A stretch of 64,000 nt of DNA from Ypsolopha sequella (lineage: Eukaryota; Arthropoda; Insecta; Lepidoptera; Ypsolophidae): contig OW203998.1 of NCBI GenBank assembly GCA_934047225.1, positions 19,235,280 through 19,299,279 on the forward strand, read 5' to 3'. Shown in pieces: positions 54,780-63,727 of this stretch (position 1 is the stretch's first letter; the number at the start of each line of letters is the position of its first letter). A program made the translations under genes and the position numbers. The notes below the pieces were generated by a model. It had not been told where the DNA came from, made no database searches, and saw nothing but the letters and a program-made list of their open reading frames with translations.

Positions 54780-57700
54780 ACAGAACACTGGCAGCAGCGG
54801 GTTCCGGTGTTCAAGACAGATCCTACCGCTTATTCATCAAAGACAAGAAGACTAACCTATCCTTTTTGATCGATACTGGCGCCAACATATCCGTCATTCC
54901 GAGGAAACCCGGACAGAAACCAAAACCACTGTCATTCCAACTCTACGCCGCAAACAACACAGTCATCTCAACGTACGGAGAGAAAACATTAGAGCTAGAC
55001 TTCAACTTACGGCGTCCGTACAAATGGAAATTCATCGTCGCCGATGTGTCAAAACCAATCCTTGGCGCAGATTTCCTCAACCATCACGCGCTGATTGTCG
55101 ACATGAAAAATCGAAGACTAATCGACGGCCGTACAAGCCTCGCAGTCAACGCACCAATTCAAGCTACAAACATGCCGACAATCCGCAGCATCGACTTTGA
55201 CAAATCATTTCACGAAATACTGGCAGAGTACCCTGGCATCACACGACTAACCTCAATGAAGCTGAGCCCGTCACACAACGTCGAGCACTTTATTGAAACC
55301 ACGGGGCAACCAGTACATTGCCGTGCTCGTCCAATACCTCCACATCGATACCAACAAGTTAAGAAGGAGTTTGAAAACATGATCCAGCAGGGCTTATGCC
55401 GTCCAAGCAAAAGCCCATGGTCATCACCTCTGCACGTCGTACCTAAAAAGAACGGCGATCTTCGAGTCTGCGGCGACTACAGAAAACTCAATTCTATCAC
55501 CAAGGCCGACCGCTACCCAATACCACGCATCAAGGACTTCACTCACATGCTCTCAGGGATGACCATATTCTCCACCATTGACCTGAACAGAGCCTACCAG
55601 CAACTGATGATAAGAGAAGAAGATATAGAGAAGACTGCCATCATAACGCCGTTTGGCCTCTTCGAATTCCCGCGCATGTGCCCAGGCCTTAAGAATTGTG
55701 GTCAAACATTCCAAAGATTCATTCATGAAGTGCTGCGAGGGCTAGACTACGCTTTCCCATTTATCGACGACATACTCTGTGCTTCAGCTGACGAAGAGGA
55801 GCACCGACGTCACCTGCACACAATCCTAGGAAGACTCGAAAAATACGGCATCACCATCAATCCCGCTAAATGTGTCTTGGGGCAGCGAGAAGTCACGTTC
55901 CTCGGTCACATCATATCCAAAGACGGAATCAAACCACCTGAAGAGAAAGTCCGAGCAATCACCGACTACCCAAAACCAACAACAATCGAAGAACTCCGAC
56001 GTTTTCTCGGCGTGCTCAACTTTTACCGAGACCATATTCCCAACGCCGCTACGATACAAGCACCGCTAAACAGTTATCTCCACCACGTAAAAAAAAGAGA
56101 CAAAACAATAATAGAGTGGAACGACGAAGCTACGCGTGCATTCGAGATCTGTAAAGAAAGCATAAAAAACGCAACTTTACTAGATCACCCAGACCATCGC
56201 GCACCAATCGCGCTATTCTGCGACGCATCGGACTTAGCCGCCGGCGCCGCCCTACAACAATACATCAACGGGTCATGGAAACCCCTCGGATACTTTTCGA
56301 AGAAGTTCTCAGACACTCAACGCCGATACAGTACATTCGACCGGGAGCTGCTTGCGATATACATGTCTGTAAAACATTTCCGCAAGATGTTCGAAGGAAG
56401 AGAACTTATCATATTCACAGACCACAAACCCCTCACATATGCAATAACGAAGCCACCATCGGATAACGACACGCCCCGGCGCACGCGACAACTACTATTC
56501 ATCAGCGAGTTTACAACAGACTTACGACATGTCAGCGGAAAAAGCAACGTAGTCGCCGACGCACTTTCACGCATCGAAACAATATCCTGCCCAACAATCG
56601 ATTACTCGAACATCGCAGAGGCGCAAGAAAGAGATAGCAACATTTCGAACCTACTGCAACAAAGTAACATATCACTCAAGAAAGTTACTATTCCAAATAC
56701 AAACATCGACATCTACTGTGAAACATCTACGTCACACTTACGTCCGTACATACCCGAAGAATATCGTCGAATCGCATTTGACATCGTGCATAACATCAGC
56801 CACCCCGGCATACGAACATCACGCAAGCTCATCTCGCAGAAATACTTCTGGCCTAATATGCAAGTCGACATCGGAAAATGGGCGAAAACATGCATAGATT
56901 GCCAGAGAAGCAAAATACATCGACACACAACAAGCAGAATTTCGTCATACCCGCCATCCGACCGATTCGAGCACATCCACGTCGACATAGTCGGACCTCT
57001 TCCCATAACGACTCACGGATATCGATATTTGGTCACGATTATCGACAGACGCACGAGTTGGCCCGAAGCAATACCTACGTGTGAAATAACAGCTGAAACG
57101 GTCGCAAGATGTATTTACGAAAATTGGATAACCCGTTTTGGCTGCCCGCTTACACTAACGAGCGACCAAGGAAGACAGTTCGAGAGTAATTTATTCGCCA
57201 ACCTGCTCAAGATATTGGGTGTTCAGAGGACGCGAAGTAGCCCTTTCCACCCGGAGTCAAATGGAAAAATTGAACGCTGGCACCGTACACTCAAATCAGC
57301 AATAAAGGCGAAAATCGCAGAGAAAACTACATCGTGGCTCGAGGTGCTACCTACTGTTATGATGGGACTCCGCGCGGCACTACGCACCGAAAACGGCGTA
57401 AGCGCCGCCGAGCTTACATACGGATGCAATCTACGGCTACCCGGCGATTTCTTCACTTCAAACAATGTATCGATACCGCCGTCGGAGGAATATACCTACG
57501 TCGAAAGAATACGTGAAGCGATCGAGTCCGTCAAACCTTGCGAAAAAACAACGAGCAACAAGAAAATCTTCGTACATCGAGACCTCCAAACATGCAGTCA
57601 CGTCTTTGTCAGAGTCGACGCAGTTCGCAAGTCACTGCAACCCCCCTATACCGGGCCTTACCGAGTTGTAAAACGGACCGACAAAGTTCTCACATTACAA

Positions 57701-57943
57701 TTACCTGGACGGCAAGCCAACATATCAATCGACAGACTCAAGCCGGCGTACCTACTTACAGAAGATGAAACCTTACCTTCGGCGACGACTAATACTACCA
57801 TACCTTCCCAGCAAATTACCAGCCAAGATCACCAGGTTACCAAAACCAATACCGTTTTACCTGCCAGCAACGTGACAACGCGACCAGCCTTAACACATAC
57901 ACGCGCAGGCCGCGCCATCAAGAAGCCGGTACGTTTCACTTGA
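54767..57943 (+). CDS. pol: Gypsy Pol: protease, RT, RNase H, integrase
   Basis: Continuous frame of about 1058 codons from the Gag overlap, in the -1 frame. The sequence GGAAAAC just before the gag stop is a candidate but non-canonical slip site. Numbered from 54866, the order is: protease DTGANISVIP (3-12) with ILGADFL (~67); RT with VPKKNGDLRVCGDYRKLN (~191), STIDLNRAYQQ and the catalytic FIDD (~298); RNase H with LFCDASDLAAGAAL (~449), DREL and FTDHKPLTYA (~516); integrase HHCC zinc site H..H...CIDCQ (~645-680), then D of HVDIVGP (~705), D of TSDQGRQF (~766), E of GKIERWH (~800); and a C-terminal PPYTGPYRVV (GPY/F module, ~926). RT has RMCPGLKNCGQTFQRF where related elements usually have a RMPFGLKNA-like motif, which may reduce activity. 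Confidence 0.95.
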   Translation, partial: NGKLDRTLAAAGSGVQDRSYRLFIKDKKTNLSFLIDTGANISVIPRKPGQKPKPLSFQLYAANNTVISTYGEKTLELDFNLRRPYKWKFIVADVSKPILGADFLNHHALIVDMKNRRLIDGRTSLAVNAPIQATNMPTIRSIDFDKSFHEILAEYPGITRLTSMKLSPSHNVEHFIETTGQPVHCRARPIPPHRYQQVKKEFENMIQQGLCRPSKSPWSSPLHVVPKKNGDLRVCGDYRKLNSITKADRYPIPRIKDFTHMLSGMTIFSTIDLNRAYQQLMIREEDIEKTAIITPFGLFEFPRMCPGLKNCGQTFQRFIHEVLRGLDYAFPFIDDILCASADEEEHRRHLHTILGRLEKYGITINPAKCVLGQREVTFLGHIISKDGIKPPEEKVRAITDYPKPTTIEELRRFLGVLNFYRDHIPNAATIQAPLNSYLHHVKKRDKTIIEWNDEATRAFEICKESIKNATLLDHPDHRAPIALFCDASDLAAGAALQQYINGSWKPLGYFSKKFSDTQRRYSTFDRELLAIYMSVKHFRKMFEGRELIIFTDHKPLTYAITKPPSDNDTPRRTRQLLFISEFTTDLRHVSGKSNVVADALSRIETISCPTIDYSNIAEAQERDSNISNLLQQSNISLKKVTIPNTNIDIYCETSTSHLRPYIPEEYRRIAFDIVHNISHPGIRTSRKLISQKYFWPNMQVDIGKWAKTCIDCQRSKIHRHTTSRISSYPPSDRFEHIHVDIVGPLPITTHGYRYLVTIIDRRTSWPEAIPTCEITAETVARCIYENWITRFGCPLTLTSDQGRQFESNLFANLLKILGVQRTRSSPFHPESNGKIERWHRTLKSAIKAKIAEKTTSWLEVLPTVMMGLRAALRTENGVSAAELTYGCNLRLPGDFFTSNNVSIPPSEEYTYVERIREAIESVKPCEKTTSNKKIFVHRDLQTCSHVFVRVDAVRKSLQPPYTGPYRVVKRTDKVLTLQLPGRQANISIDRLKPAYLLTEDETLPSATTNTTIPSQQITSQDHQVTKTNTVLPASNVTTRPALTHTRAGRAIKKPVRFT

Positions 57944-57953
57944 AGGGGAGCAC
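57944..57953 (+). other. Polypurine tract
   Basis: AGGGGAGCAC directly precedes the TGTTACC start of the 3' LTR, the expected primer for plus-strand synthesis. It overlaps no coding sequence because the pol stop ends at 57943. Confidence 0.8.
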
Positions 57954-58156
57954 TGTTACCACACGACCGTCTGAGAGAAACAGAGATGGTGGCTCTGATA
58001 AGAACCGTCATGGAGAAACGGAAGTTGGCTCTGAAAAGAGCCGTTCCACGCAGCCGGAGTTTGGAGGAGCGCACGACGACATTCCACGGCGAGAGCGGCG
58101 CGCGGACGGAGCGAAGTGTTGATCCATCGGCGGTCGACGCAGCTAAGAGGACGCGC

Positions 58157-58158
<2 letters not shown>
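57954..58158 (+). repeat. 3' LTR, split by a LINE insertion
   Basis: Matches the inverted LTR from its tip to GAGGACGCGCGG, then is replaced by a run of 38 T. The remaining 200 bp of LTR should lie beyond the other end of the LINE, outside the window. Confidence 0.9.

Positions 58159-58196
<38 letters not shown>
58159..58196 (-). other. LINE poly(A) tail
   Basis: 38 uninterrupted T on the plus strand, that is, A on the LINE strand. It directly abuts the gypsy LTR at GCGCGG. Confidence 0.95.
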
Positions 58197-58198
<2 letters not shown>

Positions 58199-58431
58199 GC
58201 CCAAGCAAGGCACCCTCCGGAGGTCACGGTGGGAGGGAGGTGGAGAATGCTCATAGCATACCAACGTAACCGGTTACGTTGGTTATGTGGGACTCACTGA
58301 GTGCCTACCCACTAAACTCCACCTAATTTGGTTTGGCCCATACGGGTCTTAAAACCTTTATCAGAAGCGACCCCCTCTGGGGAAAGGGGGCGCTAGCGGA
58401 GCCCTATAGGGGCATCCGCTGGATAAGAACA

Positions 58432-61299
58432 CTAAGTGTTAATTTCTGGGGGTTGGGAGGAAGAGCTAGGCTCTGATCGTTTGGTTTGAGCCTTCAGCTC
58501 ATCGAAGGCTTCCAGAAGGAGATTGAGATGGGCTGAGAGTTTGTCAGGGGGATCGGAGAGAACGTTTCTTGGTCTTCGAACCTTGTATCGGGATATAGAC
58601 GGAGCAGTATAGGAGACTGTCTCGCGTACTAATGGATTGGGGTGTTCTTCAGAAGATTTGAAGAAGGTATCTGAGAGAGATTTCATGAATTGTTGGAGGG
58701 TGGGTAGCTCCAAATCACGATGGAGGTCTGCGTTGCGCACGTACCATGGTGCGTTGGCCGCTCTCCGACAGAATAAGTTCTGTACTATCTGCATTTTATA
58801 CAGGACTTTGGGGTTCGCATGTGCGAAGACAGGGGAAGCGTACGTTAACACAGGTCGGATGCAGACCTTGTATAGTGTTCGCTTGTTCCTGAGAGACATT
58901 TTACTGTGCCTGCCTAACATGCTGTTAAGCCGGTACAGATAGAAGCGGGCTGTGCGCGTCACTCTATTGACGTGGGGTGCAAAAGTTAGTCTCGAGTCCA
59001 GAGTGACTCCTAGGTATTTGGCAGTGCTATGCCAAGGGACTGGGGTACCTAGCATTCGGACGTTGGGGTTGTCATGGTGACAGCGTTTGTGGTCAAAGCG
59101 AATCGCGGAACTCTTTTCAGGGTTCACATCGATGCGCCATCTTTGAAACCATTCTCCAAGGTCATCGATAGACTTTTGGAGTTTGGCGAGGATAGTCGGG
59201 GGGTTATGTCCTTTGACATAGAGAGCAGTGTCATCTGCGAAGAGTGATAGCTGTACCCCGTTTGTGGGGACGGGAATATCGTTTGTGTATAACGAGTAGA
59301 GGATAGGGGAGAGAACTGATCCCTGGGGGACTCCAGCCCTTAGGGGGCGTGGAGAGGAGAGCAGCCCTTCATGTCTGAAGCGGAATGAGCGATCTTTGAG
59401 GTATGATGCCACCGTGCGGACAAGACGGTCGGAAAGGCCTGTCTTGTGTAGTTTAAAGATGAGTCCTTCATGCCAGACTTTGTCGAATGCTTTCGCAACG
59501 TCAAAGAAGACAGCGACAGTAGGATACCGTCTTGGATAGAATCCACTTAGGATGTATTCTACTATACGGTGGACTTGTTGGGGGCATGAGTGCCTGGCTC
59601 TGAAGCCGAATTGATAGGGGTTGATGATCGGGTCTCCATCTGTTGGGAATAAGTGGGTTTTCATGCGTGAAAGCATAACCCTCTCCAATAGTTTCCCCAA
59701 TGATTTGAGGAGGCTAATTGGGCGGTGACTGGCAGGGAGGTTGAGTGGTTTCCCTGGTTTGGGAATACCTATGACTATGGCTTCTTTCCACGCTTTTGGG
59801 AAGTGGCCGAAATTAAAACAAGCGTTGAATATGAGGGTTAGCAAGGTGAGTACTTGCTGAGGAAGGTGCTTGAGGGCTTTATTGGAGATCCCGTCCGCGC
59901 CTGGCGCTTTCTTGGGCTTTAGACCTCTGATGAAGAAGTGGATTTCATCTTCGGTCACTGTGATGGGGTCGGAGGTGAGGGGAAGGGAGTTCTGATAGTG
60001 AATCTCGTCCTCCACCTCTTTTATGTGGGAGGGGTCAATTGGTTGGGAGCTGGGAGAGCACTGTGAGGCAATGCTATCCGCAAAGCATTCTGCTTTTTCC
60101 TCGTCCTCGAAGGCTGTTGAGCCATCGGGGCAGGTCAAAGGGGGAATGTGAGTGATTGCGTCTATCCTGAGAGCTCTCGCCATTGGATAGAACGCAACGT
60201 GTGATGGGGATATCTTTTCCATGAGCTCACTTCTACGGGATTCATTGAGCTCAGAGAGAGCTGACTTAAGTTTGCGACTCAATTGATTCGCGGTCTTTCT
60301 GTAATCTGGGGTGGGATAGATTGCTGCTCTTCTTTGGGCTGCTCTCTTAGCTTTCAGAAGGTTGGAGATTTCCAGGGGAAGCTGTTGGGGTGGTTTGGAG
60401 GAGATCTTTTCGTTCTCTTTGAGAGAGGAATTGATTAGGTCCGTTAGCATGTCTATTGTAGCATCAATTTTGTCTGTGCTATCAAAGTAGTCAGGTGGGA
60501 GGTTGAGGGGGGATTCGGGGGCATCTATGGCCGAAGCTAATGTGTTCTTGAAGCCTTCCCAATTTGTAAAGGTCTTGGGGGGAGGTAGAACGTCATTTGG
60601 GGGACCTAGTCTAAGGGAGACTGGGCGATGGTCAGAGCCAAGGTCATCTAGTGTTTCGATTGCCCTCAGATTCAGGGACACGCCCTTCGTGAGTGCAAAG
60701 TCTAAAACGTCTGGGGAGTGATCCGTATTATCAGGATAATGAGTCGGGGAGTATGGAGATAAGACATTGATCTCGAGTGCATTTGTTATGCCGAGGAGTT
60801 TTCTACCATTAGTATTGGTTTTTAGGCAGGTCCAGTCAGTGTGTTTAGAGTTGAAATCTCCGAACATAATGACCGAATCACCCATAGAGAGGAGAGCTTC
60901 AAAGTCTCTTTTAACAGGTTTTTTGGTGGGGGGGATGTAGATAGATGCTATGATTAGCGTTGGATGGCCTGACATAGCTAGTCTACATATAGTGGCTTCC
61001 ATGGTCTCGAGTGGAGGCGTGGGAAGGGAAGAGCAGTGGAGGGCTTTCCTATAATAAATGGCTGTCCCTCCGAGGGGATCTTCTTCTCTTCTATCATTTC
61101 GTAGAAGAGAGAATTTCGGGATCGAGAGCCCCTTAAGGTTCTTAGACTTAAGAAACGTCTCTTGGAGGAGAAGTAGATCTACTTCGTTTTCCTGAAGATA
61201 GAGTTTTAGCTCAGGGAGGTTTGAGCGTAAACCTCTGCAGTTGTAGGAGGTGAGCGAGATGCCCTTGGGTTTTTGTCTAGCTGTACGGGCTTGAGACAT
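58432..61299 (-). CDS. ORF2: LINE ORF2: APE endonuclease and reverse transcriptase
   Basis: 955 codons, uninterrupted. The endonuclease has SYNCRGLRSN (~18-27), LLLLQETF (~42), SIYIPPTK, GDFNSKHTDW (~147) and SDHRPV (~223), covering the N, E, D-N and D-H catalytic motifs. RT has KAPGADGISNKALKHLP (~462), HRPISLL (~526), FFDVAKAFDKVWH, GVPQGSVLSPILY (~655) and the catalytic FADDTALY (~686). The C-terminus RRAANAPWYVRNADLHRDLE...FFKSSEEHPN is jockey-like. The enzyme nicks target DNA and primes reverse transcription from the nick. Its ATG overlaps the ORF1 stop by one base (TAATG), so translation probably restarts after ORF1. All key residues are present; activity is plausible. Confidence 0.95.
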   Translation of the reverse strand: MSQARTARQKPKGISLTSYNCRGLRSNLPELKLYLQENEVDLLLLQETFLKSKNLKGLSIPKFSLLRNDRREEDPLGGTAIYYRKALHCSSLPTPPLETMEATICRLAMSGHPTLIIASIYIPPTKKPVKRDFEALLSMGDSVIMFGDFNSKHTDWTCLKTNTNGRKLLGITNALEINVLSPYSPTHYPDNTDHSPDVLDFALTKGVSLNLRAIETLDDLGSDHRPVSLRLGPPNDVLPPPKTFTNWEGFKNTLASAIDAPESPLNLPPDYFDSTDKIDATIDMLTDLINSSLKENEKISSKPPQQLPLEISNLLKAKRAAQRRAAIYPTPDYRKTANQLSRKLKSALSELNESRRSELMEKISPSHVAFYPMARALRIDAITHIPPLTCPDGSTAFEDEEKAECFADSIASQCSPSSQPIDPSHIKEVEDEIHYQNSLPLTSDPITVTEDEIHFFIRGLKPKKAPGADGISNKALKHLPQQVLTLLTLIFNACFNFGHFPKAWKEAIVIGIPKPGKPLNLPASHRPISLLKSLGKLLERVMLSRMKTHLFPTDGDPIINPYQFGFRARHSCPQQVHRIVEYILSGFYPRRYPTVAVFFDVAKAFDKVWHEGLIFKLHKTGLSDRLVRTVASYLKDRSFRFRHEGLLSSPRPLRAGVPQGSVLSPILYSLYTNDIPVPTNGVQLSLFADDTALYVKGHNPPTILAKLQKSIDDLGEWFQRWRIDVNPEKSSAIRFDHKRCHHDNPNVRMLGTPVPWHSTAKYLGVTLDSRLTFAPHVNRVTRTARFYLYRLNSMLGRHSKMSLRNKRTLYKVCIRPVLTYASPVFAHANPKVLYKMQIVQNLFCRRAANAPWYVRNADLHRDLELPTLQQFMKSLSDTFFKSSEEHPNPLVRETVSYTAPSISRYKVRRPRNVLSDPPDKLSAHLNLLLEAFDELKAQTKRSEPSSSSQPPEINT

Positions 61300-62827
61300 T
61301 ATAATGACGTGAGGAGGTGGGAGTGCTCCACGAGCGCTAGAAGGCGCTGTTGGGGGGTGCGTGAAGCGCGCAGCTTATTAGCTAGCGACGAAATCTCGTG
61401 CACATTAATGTTCGAGATTACGTCGTGGATTAGTTTCATATCATCAGCCAGGGAGGGCGTTAAGCCGTCTGACTGTGACTGAGACGTCCTGGGGGAGGCG
61501 ACGGGTGGTGTGTGTGGGGGGGTCCTAATTGGGGCCCAGGCCTTGGTCGGGGGAGGGCCAGGCTGGGGGGCTGCAGCTTGTGGCTGTTTAGGAAGGCTAG
61601 GGAAGTGGTTTGGGTTATTAGGTGGGGGTAATAGGGGTAGTGGTTTAGGTTTGGTTACCCTGTTTGGCTTGGGTAGGGTGGAGCGTGGGGCACGGGGGCA
61701 GCCTCTGTAATTGGCTTTATGTCCAACCTGGTTACAGAGAACGCAGGCTGGAGGGGTTAGGTCTTCTAGGGACCTTGGGCACTCTTTAGTGCTGTGGGGG
61801 TCTAGGCACTTAACGCACCTTGGGGGGGCTGTGCAGTTTGCAGCTGCGTGGCCATAGAGTTGGCAGCGGCGGCATTGGGCGGGGTACCCGCGACGGTTGG
61901 GTTTTTCTACTTTAATGCGGGAGAGCCCGCAGATTGTGCGGTCCTCTTTAAAGAGTGCCTTAGCGGCCGGGGTGTTGGTCATAATGACCAGGGCCAGGGG
62001 GAATCTCTTCCCTGAGCTGCTGTGCATCTTGTGCACAGCTTCAACAGGGAACCCCTGGTTTTTTAGATCATCCAAGATCTCGTCATTGGATACCTCGAAC
62101 GGCATCCCCCGAAGGACAGCGCGGACTTTGCGCTCTTCTTCGAGGGCGTGCGTGTGGTAGGGGAACCCTGTGCGAAGTAGGAGCTTAATGAGACTCCTGA
62201 AGTCAACGATCGTTGGTGTCATGATTTTGATGGCCACGCCGGTATTGGTGGCTTGTGTGTAGATGATTTTTTCCTCGCTGCAAAGCTTGGAGAGGGCCGA
62301 CCATTTGGACTTGTCTCGCAACAAGACGGCGGGGGGGGTTTCCTTCTTTGCGAGGCGAGGCTCGCAGCGGGAGGCTACCTTAGGGGTAGTCTGGGTGGCC
62401 GGGGGAGGGGCAGTCTGGGTGGCCTGGGTGGGGGCAGGGTTTTCCTCTGTGGGGGAGAGGGGAGGGGAGGCTTTTCCCTTCTTTACCCTCTTTTGCGACT
62501 TTCAACCCTGGTGAAAGGGTTGATCTCGTCGTTGTTGATGGAACCTGTGAGGGTTCCATCATTGGACATTTTGTCCGAAGAGTTTGAACTGTTTGAACTC
62601 GAGGAGATCGAGGGGGGGGCGGACCTCTTACGGTCAGAATTGGTGGACGAGTTGTCCGAAACCTCCATGCTCTGGGATGGAGAGGCAGGGGATTCTGTCT
62701 CGAACCTTTGGGGGTTCGTGACCTCCGAGGAAGCCTTGATGAGGCTTGCAAAGGCATTCTCGTTGAAGACGAGGCCTTGGGATTGGAAGAAGTCTTTTGT
62801 AAACGCTATCCATGGACCGTAATCCAT
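61299..62827 (-). CDS. ORF1: LINE ORF1 (Gag-like), one frameshift
   Basis: ATG at 62827 opens MDYGPWIAFTKDFFQSQGLV and a Ser/Asn-rich acidic region. After KR the frame breaks at the four-A run (plus strand T at 62491-62494); one missing base explains it. The continuing frame is open from about 62490 to 61299: a Pro/Thr-rich linker, then LRDKSKWSALSKLCSEEKII, a PRE_C2HC-type domain (LRGMPFEVSNDEILDDL...), three zinc knuckles (CRRCQLYGHAAANC, CVKCLDPHSTKEC, CVLCNQVGHKANYRGC, ending 61690-61870), and a long Pro-rich tail. Full length would be about 509 residues. ORF1 coats the RNA. The frameshift would abolish ORF1, and with it coupled ORF2 translation, unless it is a sequencing error in the run. 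Confidence 0.9.
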
Positions 62828-62841
62828 GGCTAGGAAAGAGT

Positions 62842-63727
62842 GGGGGTAACTCGGGACGGGGGTAACTCAGTACGGGGTGACTCGGGACGGGGTGACTCGG
62901 GACGGGGTGACTCGGGACGGGGTAACTCGGGACGGGGTGACTCGGGACGGGGTGACTCGGGACGGGGTGAATGGGACGGGGTGAGTGGGACGGGGTGAAG
63001 TGGACGGGGCGAAGTGGACGGGGCGAAGTGGATGGGGTGAAGTGGACGGGGCGGAGTGGACGAAGTGGACGGGGTGAAGTGGACGGGGCGAAGTGGACGG
63101 GGCGAAGTGGACGGGGTGAAGTGGACGGGGCGGAGTGGACGGGGTGAAGTGGACGGGGTGAAGTGGACGGGGTGAAGTGGACGAGGTGAAGTGGACGAGG
63201 TGAAGTGGACGGGGGTGAAGTGGACGGGGTGAAGTGGACGGGGTGAAGTGGACGGGGTGAAGTGGACGGGGCGGAGTGGACGGGGCGAAGTGGACGGGGT
63301 GAAGTGGACGGGGCGGAGTGGACGGGGTGAAGTGGACGGGGTGAAGTGGACGGGGTGAAGTGGACGGGGTGAAGTGGACGAGGTGAAGTGGACGGGGGTG
63401 AAGTGGACGGGGTGAAGTGGATGGGGTGAAGTGGACGGGGTGAAGTGGACGGGGTGAAGTGAACGGGGTGAAGTGGACGGGGTGAAGTGGACGGGGTGAA
63501 GTGGACGGGGTGAAGTGGACGGGGTGAAGTGGACGAGGTGAAATGGATGGGGTGAAGTGGACGGGGTGAAGTGGACGGGGTGAAGTGGACGGGGTGAAGT
63601 GGACGGGGTGAAGTGGACGAGGTGAAATGGACGGGGTGAAGTGGACGGGGTGAAGTGGACGGGGTGAAGTGGACGGGGTGAAGTGGACGGGGGTGAAGTG
63701 GACAGGGGTGAAGTGGACAGGGGGTGA
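62842..63727 (-). repeat. Minisatellite in the LINE 5' region
   Basis: Two phases: 15-bp units (GACTCGGGACGGGGT) at about 62842-62985, then about fifty 14-bp units (GGACGGGGTGAAGT, with variants GGGGC, GAGGT and GGGGGT) to 63727. Because 14 is not a multiple of 3 and the unit lacks stops on the minus strand, a 378-codon frame (63770-62634) runs through it as repeats of RPLHPVHFTPSTSP. That frame is a by-product rather than a known protein. Confidence 0.95.

Larger units (their letters stand above)
53462..58158 (+). mobile_element. Ty3/gypsy LTR retrotransposon, rearranged 5' end
   Basis: From the left: the first 115 bp of a direct LTR (53462-53576), 4 extra bases, a complete inverted LTR of 406 bp (53581-53986), gag without its start (53985-54779), pol (54767-57943), a purine tract AGGGGAGCAC, and the first 205 bp of the 3' LTR (57954-58158). 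The 3' LTR is cut off by the poly(A) tail of a LINE. There is no primer-binding site after an LTR in the right orientation, so this copy cannot be reverse transcribed normally. The long intact pol frame shows the insertion is recent. Confidence 0.9.

Noticed and set aside
53649..58300. Several 60-141 codon ORFs around the LTRs
   Set aside because: The same frames appear in all three LTR pieces and in both orientations; they are LTR shadows without domains.
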